Source of the DNA: Limonium bicolor | Lineage: Eukaryota; Streptophyta; Magnoliopsida; Caryophyllales; Plumbaginaceae | NCBI GenBank assembly: GCA_023374045.1 | Contig: CM041779.1 | Location: forward strand, 266,424,131 to 266,488,130 | DNA: 64,000 nucleotides | Direction: 5' to 3' | Part shown: piece by piece, positions 45,700 to 58,165 of the stretch | Numbering within the stretch: position 1 is the first letter of the stretch | Layout: every line of letters starts with the position of its first letter | The notes under the pieces: model-generated | The model's input: the letters and a program-made list of their open reading frames with translations, nothing else | What the model was told of the DNA's origin: nothing | Database searches by the model: none | Program-made: the position numbers and the translations under genes

Positions 45700-48290
45700 G
45701 TAAGGTTGAACCTTGTTTGACTAATTTAATGATCTTCCCGAATGAATTTTGAAATGAGATTTTATACAAGTGAGAATTATAGAGTATATTTCGTTTTGAT
45801 ATAAATTAATATAAATTTGGAGTTATAAAACGTAAGTTAAGTTTTTTTTTTTATAAGTTACGGCCTTGTAAGAATCAACTTAGGTATTTAATAAAGCAAT
45901 TTTTAGGAAATAAAATTTTTATAATATGTCTAAAATATCATAGTTACTATATATTAAATTTGAGAATTTTTAGACAAGAGGGAATAGGTCTAAAAATTGT
46001 AATTCTGTTTCTCATAAGAATGTTATAATCTACGGTTTTTAAAGTATAGTTGATTAATGAACTTTATAGGTTGGGGAAAATACAATACGACTAAACTAAC
46101 ATTTAATATAGAATGTTAATAAATATTTTTTGGGTATAAACTTTTAAGTGAAGTTAATATATATATATACATATATAAAAGGAATAAAATAGTAACTTAG
46201 GTTAAATCAAGGAACTAAATTAATCTACATTTATATTAATTATATAATATGGTAGTTAATATACTTAATTGAAACTAAGGAAAATACTTTATTTTATAGA
46301 CCATATTTTGGATGTAGATATGTGTAAAAGTTAATATAAATAATTAAATGCAATAAAACTACATGAAGAATGTCTTGAATAAATCCTAGTATGCATATAC
46401 GATAAATAAATAAATAAAAGACATAAAATACCTTATAGCAAATAGAATATGCAGGAATTAATAAGTTAAACTAAACCTATACATAATACTATTAAAAGAA
46501 TATTATATGAGGTGGTATTGAATTGTGGTTATGAAATTAAGCTTAAAGAGTTATCTTGGATTTCTAAGATTTATATAAACCATATTAAAATACATGTGGA
46601 ATATTATTTGTCAAAGACTAGAATGTAAATCTATAATTTGGTTAGGTAATTAATAAGTTAAAACTTAGGAAAAAATTGTGATTAGATTACATAAAATGTT
46701 ACACAAATAGATCTTATTCTAGAATTAATGATAAATAAATGTAATACTTTTACATCTAAATGTTAATATATAAACAATAATAAAGTAAATAAAATACTTT
46801 TACATATGAATGTGAGGTGGATTAGTAAGTCTAGATTTAATCATTTCTTAACATCTAAGGTATTGAAATATAACTTAATTTTAAGTTAAAATCATTAAAA
46901 GGATTATGATAAAACTACATTAAACTATGATTTGGAAATTTATCTAAATAATAATCCTTAAGTTTCTTGGCATTAGATAAGCCATATGAAATACATTTAT
47001 AACATTAATTACCAATACTTAGGATGTGAGTCTACAATTAAGTGAGGTATCTAGTGGTTAGAATTTATAGAAAGGTTTATAAATAGGAATTTGATACTTA
47101 AAACCTTTGAACCTTTTATTAGATAAAACTAAGTTACATAAGAGATTATATTGATCTACTTTACGACACTAAAAATATTAATGTGTCATTTGAGTATAAG
47201 GTATGAGGATTTTTCAGAACATATTATCTTATTAAGAAATTGACAATTTCACTTGTGAATGAGAGTTTAATTCTTAGATAAATTCTACCTTATGTTAAGA
47301 TATAATGTTCATCCTAAAACATAATAAAGGAGATTAATTTATTAAGTTATTCCTTTGAAACCTTAGGTTTTGTAAACAATATGAAAAATGTATTTTAAGA
47401 CGTAAGTTTACTAAAATTTAGTATAAAAGGATTATACATGGTCTATAGCGGGAATGTGTGTAAAAATAAAACATTTGGGAAATTAAATGTAAGCAAGGAT
47501 AAATAAAAGGTTATCTTAAAGTGCCTTATTATAGTTAATGATAAAGTAAATAATATACCTTGGAAATACTAAATGTAAGAGTTCGATAAATCTAAGTTAA
47601 CTATAATATAGTTATTCAAGATGAAGCAATTTAACATCTTATGATAAGATTATTAGATGGTTGTAATAAAAGTCATCCTAAACTAAACATATGATAAATG
47701 AGTGTAGTAACTCAATTAGGTTATCATAAAATGCATCTATAACACCATGTTTCCAATATACAGGATGTAGATCTTAATTAAGTTGAGGAGAAAACTTAAT
47801 CATAATGGATTATTTGGTAATAATGATAAAATACATAATCATTACATTGTGAATAATAGTATAATATTCTAAGATAAACCTATCATAGGTCATAACCCGA
47901 TATTTATTCTAAATTAGGAATAAAAGTATTACGCTTAAAAATTATTATTGAGATTCTAAGATTAGATGATAATATAATACGCACTTATGATATAAGGGTC
48001 TCAAGAGTCTTGAATTGAGAATTAGGGTTAAGTATGAATAAAGTGGATAAGAGTGTAACAATTAACAAGTGTTGATAACATACATTCCCTAGTCTTACAA
48101 CCTTGGGTTATACAACATTCTAATATAAGTCAAAGGTTATACATAACCTTTAAGTGAGGGCTTAAAAGACAATTGAGACTAGAAATAAGAGTGAGGAATT
48201 TATTTAAGTTTAACTTAGGTTACAAGTTATTGATGTTAGACTACCTTTAATATTCCTCAGAGTATTGTTGATTATTTGCACAAGTCGACT
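45700..48290. other. AT-rich, gene-free degenerate repeat region
   Basis: Very A/T-rich. No frame of interest and no element boundary seen. Phrases such as AGGATGTAGAT / GGATGTAGATATG / AGGATGTGAGTCT followed by a TCTA-rich stretch recur irregularly (46310, 46610, 47025, 47760), suggesting decayed tandem repeats. Confidence 0.4.
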
Positions 48291-49003
48291 AGGACTGCTA
48301 CAACGATTACCAGGTACGATTTCTCGTACTCAGCTTGTTGTGTCTTGGACTCTATGGAATGTTTGTACGATTTCTCGTACTCAGATATTATGGTGACGAA
48401 TTTATGGAATGTTGAGAAACACTAAATGAGCTAGAATGAATCTTGGAAGGAAATTGGTTGTGTGACTAACTCAGCTTGATGTGACTAACTGAGCCTTGGG
48501 TGTACAACTCACATGATCATTGATTCCTCTTATCTGGTTGCCTCATTAGATATTGACTGTTGGGGTTTACGCCTCTGCACTCTGTAGGACTGAGTGTTTT
48601 GGTATTGCACTCGTGCAGTTAATAATCTAGTGGGGATATGGGAAAATGTCAATCTTGGTATATATTGGGTATGGATTCTTTCTATTAAGTGGTGCACTAA
48701 CTTTTCACCGATGACCGAGAACGGGTCGGTGGCAGCAGAGGTCTGCTATACCTCGTCCATATGGACAACTGACAGCGGAGGTCTGTTTACCTCGTCCTTG
48801 TGACAACTGACTGGCGGTGGGGGCCATCTCTCCCAATTGGTTTTTATTCCACTCTTGAGTTATGGGTTCTTGGATATCTTCTTTCATTCCCAGTCCTTGT
48901 GACTACTTGGGTCTTTCTAATCCTAATTGGAACTGAATCTAACTTAAGCAATGGATGTTCACTAACTTCTGGCGTGGTTTCTTTTATGTTGGTTCACTCT
49001 ACC
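48291..49003 (+). other. Fragment related to LARD internal region, target of the next LTR
   Basis: Positions 48565-48619 closely match the conserved LARD block (58111-58165), in plus orientation. The hairpin TACGATTTCTCGTACTCAG occurs twice (48315-48333 and 48365-48383). Two copies of a GAGGTCTG...ACCTCGTCC segment occur at about 48736-48800. No coding sequence recognised. Confidence 0.5.
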
Positions 49004-50868
49004 TGTAACACCCCTACTACGTACTTAATAATAATTGGAATCGCAGCGGAATATAAACAACTAAACAGTAACTAAACGATTGGTGCTACAACGCCGTCAA
49101 CCACCCACGTGGTTAACAAGGCTGAATAGATACAAGTGTACCGGTCTGATGATCAGACTCCCGAGCATAGAACTAAAACCATAAGTGCATACACACATAA
49201 CCGAGTATTAACTTACAACCCATAATTATACACTGTCACTGTAACCTTCCATTGTGCACTGTCGATAACTGAAATACATATTGCCACGGGAGCACAGGCG
49301 CACCCCGGGCCAACATCCAAAGGTACTCAAAAGTAAACTACATCCTGGGATCTAGAGCCACTCCGCTTCTTCGATCCTCATCCTGCAGATAAAAGAAATA
49401 TGGATCCCCCGAGGCGGTCAGCAACCCTTGGCTGGTATGGCTAACGCGCAGCCATCGGCTACCGGGATACGCGCAACCAATTGTCATGATGACATGGCAT
49501 TCATTTACACAATAACATCATATACAATAGCATAGCATGAATATTGCATAGCAAATAACTTCACAAATAACACAAGAACGAATCCTTTTAGGAAAACGAA
49601 CAACAAAGTTAGATCACATTGAGAGCATAGAGGATGTTGCCATACTCATACTAAGCTCGTTACATAACTCGTACCGTCATTTAGAACTGAACGGATAACT
49701 TAAACACCAGGCGTGTCGGATATAGTGATCCCAAGCACACCGAATAAACATAGTATGCCCCTGTGGCCCGACGTGAGTCAGTAAAATAGCCTTGGATAAG
49801 CTAAAGGGAAGATTGAAACCAAATTGGAAAACAACCTAAACATACAAAGAGAATCGAACCGGTAAATGACATCGACTCCCATACTCACACGCGTGGCCGG
49901 AACTACCGGACTCCTCACTTCCCCGTTAGCACTTGTTAGAAGCACAACATTGCAACACAATACACAGCTCACAATCCAGTGTTTAAGTCTTGTTAGACAC
50001 ACAAGGGAAATGAGTCACATCTCAACAACATAATAATATGAACAACCGTAAACTCGTTACATGACTTAAGTCTTACAAAGTCATAAACACACAGAAAACA
50101 AAACACACAAGCCGGTGTAAACCGGTAGGCAACAGACTGCAAGAAAACCATACCTTGGCCCTTGCTTCGACTGGTTCCCACCTTGAGAGAATCCTAAACA
50201 CATTTAGTAACGTCGGTCAATTAACGCACTAGTCCACTGCTAACATTACTACTTCACATTTCTAGTTATCTCATTTCCACACATTTTTTTTAACTTCTCA
50301 TCTTTTAAAATGTCATTATAACACTCCTAACATGTCTTGTATAACCTTATAATATCATTACTAACTTATCCCCATCTTTAGACATCGTTTAATAACCTAG
50401 AAACCAAGTTTTATAGTGGTCCGGGACTTGGTCCCTAACTTAGGTCCCGGACCTACACTTAACAACTCTCTCGGTCTCTTTTAATGGGGTGGTCCGGGAC
50501 TTCATACAGGTCCTAAGTCCCGGACCATTCTAGGCAAAATCTCTCGGTTAATTTTAAGGGGTTGGTCCGGGTCCTTGTACAAGACCCAAGTCCCGGACCT
50601 AATACCACGTAGAACTCTCGGCCTAATTTGCACTCATGGTCCGGGACATGACCCATGACCTAGGTCCCGGACCCAACCTACAGAATCGACGTACTGCAAT
50701 TTTTCATGTCCTGCTGCGTAAGTTCTTTACACTCATCACTTGTATAAACTTCCCAGTACACTCTTATACTCAAAACTTCACCAAATATACACCACATAAC
50801 AACATAGTGCACAATTTAAATTTGCATAGCTCTTAGGCTCTTAAAATGCATAAATCTTAAACACTGAA
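49004..50868 (-). repeat. Partial minus-strand LTR of a LARD-group element
   Basis: Begins TGTAACACCCC on the plus strand and is similar throughout to the reverse complement of the LARD-B LTR from 55477 back to 52501; both share CCACGTGG (49105-49112 versus 55368-55375). No primer site lies left of 49004, so it is a 3' or solo LTR. Its right part is replaced at 50869 by the start of LARD-B and should resume beyond the window. It carries an inverted-repeat array at 50418-50675. Confidence 0.8.
50418..50675. repeat. Inverted-repeat array in the partial LARD-group LTR (four units, 72-75 bp)
   Basis: Units start at 50418, 50491, 50563 and 50638. Arms are GGTCCGGGACTT and TAGGTCCCGGACC type, the same class as LARD-A array 2, including similar spacers (CTCTCGGTCTCTTTTAATGG). 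Confidence 0.9.
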
Positions 50869-51659
50869 TAAAATACCCCAAACCTTGATATGTGGTTTAA
50901 ATATCAAATTATGGTATGTAAAGGCTAAAAAGTGCCTTAGTAACATCAGTGAACGATTTAAACCATAATAAATGCAATAAAGCATTAAGACACAGTTTGA
51001 GCAAAAACATGCTCTAAGCTATGAGTGAACTTGGTTAGGACCCAAAGAGCCTACCAAGACTTGATAACATTTAATTATGATTTGATAGGGCTAAATAAGT
51101 CCTTAGGAAACTTTGGTAGACAATGAAACCAAATAAAACATAAGGTAATACCTTAAAGTCAATATGAGCAAAAATGTGCTCTAAGCTTGGGATAAATGTG
51201 TATAAGGCCTAATGGTCATACCTATGCCTTATTTATATGTTAATGAACATATTAAATCAATTACCAAAGAAAACCAAGCTTGAAAACAAGTTAAAACACA
51301 AAATGTGCTTTAAGGAGTCTTAAAGCACGTTTTTGAAAAATTGTCTTGTAAATGAGTTTTGAATGGCTAAATGTCCATCATTACTCTTTAATTAACATGT
51401 GTACTATATAGTATCACATTTGGGTGGCCATATTAGTGGGAAATCAAAAATTTCACTTCTATGTGCCTTGTATTTGTGAATAGTGATTTTTATAACTAGT
51501 TTGTAACATATAATGTTATAAGTGATTAAGTTGGTCAACAAAGACCAAAACACCCTTCTAACTAATGGTGGCCGGTTTTCTAAGGTGTGGTGACTCACCA
51601 CTCTCTTGTTATTTTGTGAAGTAATAAAGATGACTAATATAGTTACTATTTACTTTACA

Positions 51660-51667
51660 TATAAATA
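51660..51667 (+). promoter_or_regulatory. TATA box of LARD-B 5' LTR
   Basis: TATAAATA followed after ~20 bp by a long CT-rich stretch (51685-51770), the usual look of a plant promoter and 5' untranslated leader. The copy in the 3' LTR is at 61094-61101. Confidence 0.65.
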
Positions 51668-53309
51668 TCTTCAAAAGTAAGTTCTATCTTCATTCTCCCT
51701 TCCTTTCCTTCATTTCCCACGGTTCCAACTCCTTCTTCCTCTCTTCTTCTTGTTCTCTCTCGGTAATATATCACCACCACCATGGAAGTTCATCTTTGAA
51801 CACTTGTAAAACCTAGCTCACTTAACCAAATCAAAAAAACACCACCATTCTCTTAGTTAAGCCAAGCTCTACAATCTTGTCTCTTCAAAACTTCAAAACC
51901 TCCATTTCGGTGCCAAGAAACCACCATGGGAGGAGCTTGAGCTCATCTTTTCACATATTCTTGTTCTCCTTTGCTTCAAGGTAAGGAAACTCAAAGAAAA
52001 TCCATGTTTCCTCCATGTTTTCATGTTGTCCGAAAATTCACCTCACAATGGTGTATTTATCTTGCTTGTTCTAGCTTCATTTGAATCTTCCAAGGGCTAG
52101 GAGGAGTCCTCTCTTGATACTTGTTCAAGTTCTCTTCCAATTCCAAGGTAAAACAATTACCTTAATGTGTTAAAACAATAGGTGTAACTAGGGTTTACAA
52201 TGAGGAGAAGCATAATGCTTGAATACTCATTCTATTGTTGTATAATGTTTAATAGTTGAAAAGGGTCCAAATGCCCTACCGGTTTTACAAGGAAACAAGA
52301 AAGAAATTTGTGAGGAAAAAGAGGTAAACAAACTATCTCAATGTAGTTTAAGGCCTTAGGAGAAATGAGCTTATGTTGCTTATTAAAATGATCTAAGGAG
52401 CCAATGGTGAATGAGCTAGTAAAAATGCTCTCAAGGAGTTTATTAAGGGCATATGAATTGTTGGATGTATTTGCAGGTCAAAGGCATTATTATGTGGGAA
52501 ATTCAGTGTTTAAGGTTTATGCAATTTAAGGGCCTAAGAGCCATGCATTTAAGGGCCTAAGTGCCAAGCAATTTAAGTTATGCACTATATTGTGATGTAG
52601 TGCTTAATGTGTGAAGTTTGTGTATAAAAATGTGTTTGATGGATTTTAGGTGTTTTTGAATGAAATAAGGTAAAAACCTAAGTGTTTGGATGTGAGTATA
52701 TACAAGAGGAGCTATGGCCAAATTTGGGAAAATGTGTAAGAAGTTCTAAGTGTTTTAAGTGAATTTTGGTGATCTAGGAAGTGTTAAAGGTGAATAGATG
52801 TTTACTTGTGAATAAAGCATGTGTTAAGGTGATTTAGAGTGATGCAAGGATTTAGGTGTTGTCTTGGAAATTCAAGGAATTCAATGTGTGTTTTGTGGAT
52901 GTGTTTAAGTCTTGGAGGAGTTTGTTTAAGGTTTAGGTAATGTTGGTGTTCAAAGAATAAATGATGTTTAGGTAAGGTTTTGAGTAAGGGTTTTAAGAAA
53001 TTGTGAAAAGGAGATTTAGTTAGTAAGAAAAGAAGTTGAGAGGTGATGATATGGTGTAGAGGGAACACCTTGGTATTGTGGTCATTATAGGTGACATGCC
53101 ACCTAGAAATCATAAGGAGAAAACATTGTAAGTGTTGGGAATTTTGTGGAGATATAAGTAAAGGTTTAAGGAATTAGGAAAAATAGTTTTGTGAGTGTTT
53201 AAGAATATCTCAAGGGTGTGTTTGAAGTGCCAAATGATGTTAGAACACATTAAGAGGCCTTAGGAGAAGCTTGGTGAAGATTGGCAAAGTTTGGGTAAGT
53301 ATAGAAGGC

Positions 53310-53573
53310 GACCGACCCAGGGGCCGACCCAGTTTTTGGGTCGGTCGAGCCTCTGTTAAATGTTTGGAATGTGTTCGGTAATGGTCCGACCCAGAAGGGT
53401 GGGTCGGACATGGGTCGGTCGGTCAAGTTTCAAAGGAAGGAAAATGTTCGCACATGGACCGACCCAGAATGGTGGGTCGGACGTGGGTCGGACGGGCATG
53501 TTTGTAAGGAAGTAAAAGGGTTCTGTAATGGACCGACCCAGTTGTGGGTCGGTCGGTGGGTCGGTCGGACCAA
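53310..53573. repeat. Inverted-repeat array in LARD-B 5' LTR (four units, 73-74 bp)
   Basis: Units start at 53310, 53384, 53457 and 53531. Each has arms GACCGACCCA / TGGGTCGGTC (or GTCCGACCCA / TGGGTCGGAC). Its place in the LTR corresponds to the array at 50418-50675, but the palindrome sequence is different. Confidence 0.92.
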
Positions 53574-55482
53574 AAACATGGTTTAAGGTTATGAAATGAT
53601 ATGTGATGATGGGGATTGGTAGGTAATGATGTTATAAGGATGTTAAGGACATGTTAGGGGAGTTTTAATGACACCTAAGTGGGTTAAAAGTTGTATTAAA
53701 ATGTGAGAGTAAAACAAGTTAAAAATGTTAAGTAATGTAACTAAGTTAACGGGGAAAAATTAAGCATTGACATTAAATGATCAAGCAAACCCCGATGTTA
53801 ATGAAAACACGTGTGATGTTAACAGTTGTTCGAGAATTTGCTCGAGGAACATAAATGGACAGGATAAGTGGACTCCGGTGACAGGTATGGTTTTCTTGCA
53901 ACCTGTGTCCTAACGGATTACACCGGCTTGTATGCCAATGTGTTTTTCTGTATGTTTGCCACGTTATGATATAAATCATGAAACGAGTTTACAGTCATTA
54001 TTGTTATTGTATGTTTACGTGCCGATACCGGTAACCTCTAATGCGCTTGAAGGGCTAGTTAACCACTATTAGGTAAACGTAAGAGAACGGTATCCGGTAA
54101 CAACGTTTCCGACTTAAGGAACGTTCTAACCACGGCTATGCGTGAGTTGGTTATGTGATGTTTGTGTGTGATGTTTGTATGTGAGTGTATGACTCTCTTT
54201 TCCCTTGTGTATGTCTGACAAGACTTAACTCAATGTTTGTGATTGTTTGATAAAGTTCAAAGATGAACTTCTAATAAGTGCTAACGGGGGGAATGAGGAG
54301 TCCGGTCTGTTCCGGCCACGCGTGTGAGTATGGGGGTCGTTGTCATAGCAGGTTCGATCCTCTCTGTATGTATTGGTTGTTTTCCAATTTGGTTCCCAAC
54401 CTACCCTTTAGCTTAACCAAGGCTATTACTGACTCACGTCGGGCCACAGGGGCATACTATTGTTATGTTTGTTTCGGTGTGCTTGGATCACTATATCCGA
54501 GACACCTTGTGTTAAGTTAACCGTTCATTTAACGAGACGGTAACGAGTTATGTAACGAGCTTATCATGAGACTGGCAACAATCTCTAGGCTCACCAGTGT
54601 GTTAGTGATGTTTGGGTCGGTTCCTAAGAGAACCATTCCCGTTGTGTTATGTGTTTTGTTGTGATGCAATATTTATTGCGGTGTTATGTTGTGCACATGG
54701 AAACGTGCAAAGTGTTGTTAAGTGTTGTTATGAGGTGTATGTTATATGTTGTAAAACGTGAAGTGTGTGGATCATGGATATGATTCCCAGTTTGTGATAA
54801 GAGACGTTTAAGGATAACCCGAATTAAGGGTATGTGTCGTCTATTAAGGAGGTAGCTCCATCAGAGGAGGAACACTCTAGGGATGATGTATACCAAGAGC
54901 GACTTATTAAGTAAGGATATATTATCCGTTGCTGAGCCCATTGAGGCGAAATGTTAAGTGTTGTGTGTTTATTGTTACATGCATGACTTAAATATAATCA
55001 ACTGCATGTCAAGACGACAATTAGTCGTGCGTGGCCCGGTAGCATGTGGGCTGCGGGATTACCATACCAGCAAAGGTGCTGAGCCCCTTGGGGCCACCCC
55101 TTTCTCTTCTTTTCCTATTTCAGGTACGAAGTGCTGGAAGCCGTTCGAGAGTAGGACGGGTAGTTATTGTACATGGGTATTCATTTAAGTGTGTATATAC
55201 AGTAGGTGTAGTAAGACCGATGTTGTTGTCGGCACCAGTTTATAAATACTCGGTAGTTGATAAGGTGTATGTTGTTGTTGTTGTTAATGGAAAGGGATAC
55301 TAATGTATAGTTGCTCGGGAATTTAGCCCATCAGACCGGTACATTGTGTATGTATTAGCCTTGTTAGCCACGTGGGTGGCTAACGGCGTGTAACACCAGG
55401 AAGTAAAGTAATGTGATGAGGTTTGTAATTCCGCTGCAGTTTGTTGTAAGTATGTTAATGTTGGATGGGGTGTTACAAAAAG

Positions 55483-55494
55483 TGGTATCAGAGC
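55483..55494 (+). promoter_or_regulatory. Primer-binding site of LARD-B (initiator Met-tRNA)
   Basis: TGGTATCAGAGC, five bases after the LTR end at 55477. Same site and spacing as LARD-A. Confidence 0.93.
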
Positions 55495-55509
55495 GAAGTA
55501 TCGCTCTGA
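55488..55509 (+). other. Perfect hairpin overlapping the LARD-B primer-binding site
   Basis: TCAGAGCGA, loop AGTA, TCGCTCTGA: a 9-bp perfect stem. It is identical in stem to LARD-A (loop AGTG) although the flanking internal sequence has diverged clearly. Confidence 0.88.
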
Positions 55510-58110
55510 TGACTGAATTACCGAGCTTAGGAAGTACCGAGTTAGGATTTAAGTACTTTGGGTTAAGGGTTGAGTGATAGCGTGAGAGGTACGCTAGTAA
55601 GGAACTACCAGTGAATACTGGAAACCTATAATATCCATCCCACCCTCCACAATCCCTGTATCTAACTTAGGGAAACAACGCCAGAGAGATGGAAGTCCAC
55701 TCTTACTCGGGAATACCCGATCTGGCTGTTAGTAAGTACCTTTAAGGGTACGGAGAATCTGTCATACGGTAGATCCCGAAAACTGGGAATCCCGGAGACG
55801 GCCTCCATCTGAATAATGTTAACCGCATTTCATAGCAATGAATGAAGGATCTTGTGTATTGGAGAATAGAATTTCCGGCAACCTGGGTCGACATGCAGAG
55901 CAGTCGAGAATAACCAGCTTGCAACGCACCTGCCGTGCAACAGGCAAGAAGTGGATTAGTGAGGCCCGAGACGAGTGTCTACGGGACCACAGTTGATAAA
56001 TAATACACCGACGGTATACCAACCGACAAAGGAACTACAACGTAGTGCCCAAACAAGAGACAAGTCTCAGTAACCACGACAAGTACGTGGAACGGGCTAC
56101 GAGAGGATACAATATTAAGTAAAAGGGGTCTCCCAGAATGGGAAACACCCTAGTTAATGATTATCATATGAAGACAGTGAGAAGTCACCTTGAGGAGTTA
56201 TTACCAAAACAGTAAGATCAATGAGGGCCAATAAGGCCACTGATGACAGTATGGGTAAAAACAATACCACAAACGGTATGTGTTAAACCGATAGCCAGTA
56301 GCATGGCGCACTTGCCATAGCAAGTGCTGCTATAACAGGGCTGTTCGGGAAATTCGTAACCACTACAAAGTACTTGGAGAAGTACAATAAGGTTAAATGT
56401 GAATGTCATAACAGTGGAAGGGCCTGTTAGCCTAACCTTTGTAATTGGAAAGTACACCAGTCAGCAAGAAGCTAGACCTGGTTAAGGTAAGAAGATGTTG
56501 TGAAACCGTGAAAATTTTTCTTCAAACCCAGATTTATTCAAACCCTTTTCTTTTCAAACCAGATTTTCTTTCAAACCAACACTTCTTTCCAACCTTCTTT
56601 TAAACCAAACCAGTAAAACCAAGGACAGTCGACAAGGATACAACAATGGATAAACTTTCCCTCGATTAAGTTCGGGAAGCAAGGAATGAATATTGTCACG
56701 GGACAATATAAGGGAGTTGACAACAGAATACTTCACCTAGGCGTGTGCCGGATACTACAAGTGTACCAACTGTGTTGTGGGACGACCGCACTCCGATAGG
56801 AGCATGTGGGCCTGACAGACCTACCTATGGGTTAGTTGGGTAAGTAGCAATGTATCAGTAAGATACCCCATATATGTATTCGAGTAGAGTCCGAAACACG
56901 GGAAGTAGTCGACTCCGTCTACGGTCAGCAGTATAAATCAAGCAAGAGCTAAGGATTACAAGGAATAGTTGAAGTTAAGGAATTCAGTTAAGTTAGCAAG
57001 ACTAAAAGGATTAGTGAACTCCTTTCAAGGAAATGTTAAAGAGTTAGGAAGTGCGATGGGCACAAACTGTTATGTAAAGACACCACATATGTCTTAAGGA
57101 TCCTTAGGGATAAACATTATAGCTGGAATGGTGACCCAGCCTGTACATGGCAAGCAGATGCCTAATGTGGACACATTAATGTGCAATGAACGGATAAATT
57201 CCCAGAATAAGTACCTACACTACCAGGAAATGTTAATCTTCACAGAAGAAGATAATAACCAGTAAAGAACGCGAAAGGCGTAGCTAACGGAATGTACCAA
57301 TGAGTGTGAGCCAAATGTAAAGGCATAACTTAACAACACCCAGGAGCAATCCTTGAAGGGTGTTCACATCAACAATTGTTGAATGAAATGCGTGACAGAA
57401 GCACAAGGGTTGAAACTAACACACAGTTAGACATAAGTTGTCAGGAGACGGACTGACAAACCTAAGGGGCATCCCATGAAAGGAAATGTGATGCAACGAC
57501 CATGTAATATTGTACAGAGAAGTACATGTGTGTGGACAGCCTATAATGAGCCCAGCTCAAGGCAAATAAGGCTTATAATCCAAAAGCAGGATATACCATA
57601 TAAATTCGATTGATGGTAGAAGTTTAGGTTGTATAAGCGAATAGAGTGGTAAACGAACCACTGCATTAAGAGGGGGGATACCTCTTGATACTGTGAAACC
57701 GCGGGAGCGGTAGTTACGTGAATCAAGTTCAAGGAATATGTTAAGGATTGACCATGTAATTATTGAAAGAGAAATTAGCTTAGTAGTAAGTGTATAAAGT
57801 GAAATACCGAGCTGAATAATGCCGGCTTGTGACTCGAATGATCGACGCTCAAGGAGCATTTAGTAGTCATCCAAAGGAGGGACGAACCGTAATGTGAATA
57901 ATGTAAGTTTATGTGTGGAAGTTAATGTGACAGTAAATACTATGTGAGTTAGTGTTATACAATAAGTGAGAGCACGGTGCGCAGTAAGCGACCGTTGTAT
58001 AAGTGTTGTTGAATGATAATATGGTAGGTCAAACCAGTTACGAGATAAGAGTCTCAGTGAAGGACAGTGTGAATTCCATGGCGAGTCGCATAAGGGATTT
58101 ACTGTCGAGA

Positions 58111-58165
58111 GTTTACGCCTCTGCACTCTGTATGACTGAGTGTTTTGGTATTGCACTTGCGCAGT
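58111..58165 (+). other. Conserved non-coding block of LARD internal regions (LARD-B copy)
   Basis: GTTTACGCCTCTGCACTCTG, then GACTGAGTGTTTTGGTATTG, is shared with LARD-A (14701-14753, 24699-24751, reverse complement) and with 48565-48619. Confidence 0.75.

Larger units (their letters stand above)
50869..55477 (+). repeat. LARD-B 5' LTR
   Basis: 4,609 bp. The first two bases are TA where the 3' copy has TG (60303), a single G-to-A change. Ends GGGGTGTTACA. It holds a TATA box (51660-51667), a pyrimidine-rich leader, an inverted-repeat array (53310-53573) and CCACGTGG (55368-55375). Short frames inside it recur in the 3' LTR and show no domain. Confidence 0.88.

Noticed and set aside
49004..55477. 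Head-to-head LTR inversion created by assembly error
   Set aside because: The partial LTR differs clearly in sequence (including the array type) from LARD-B, so it is a different element rather than an inverted duplicate of the same reads.
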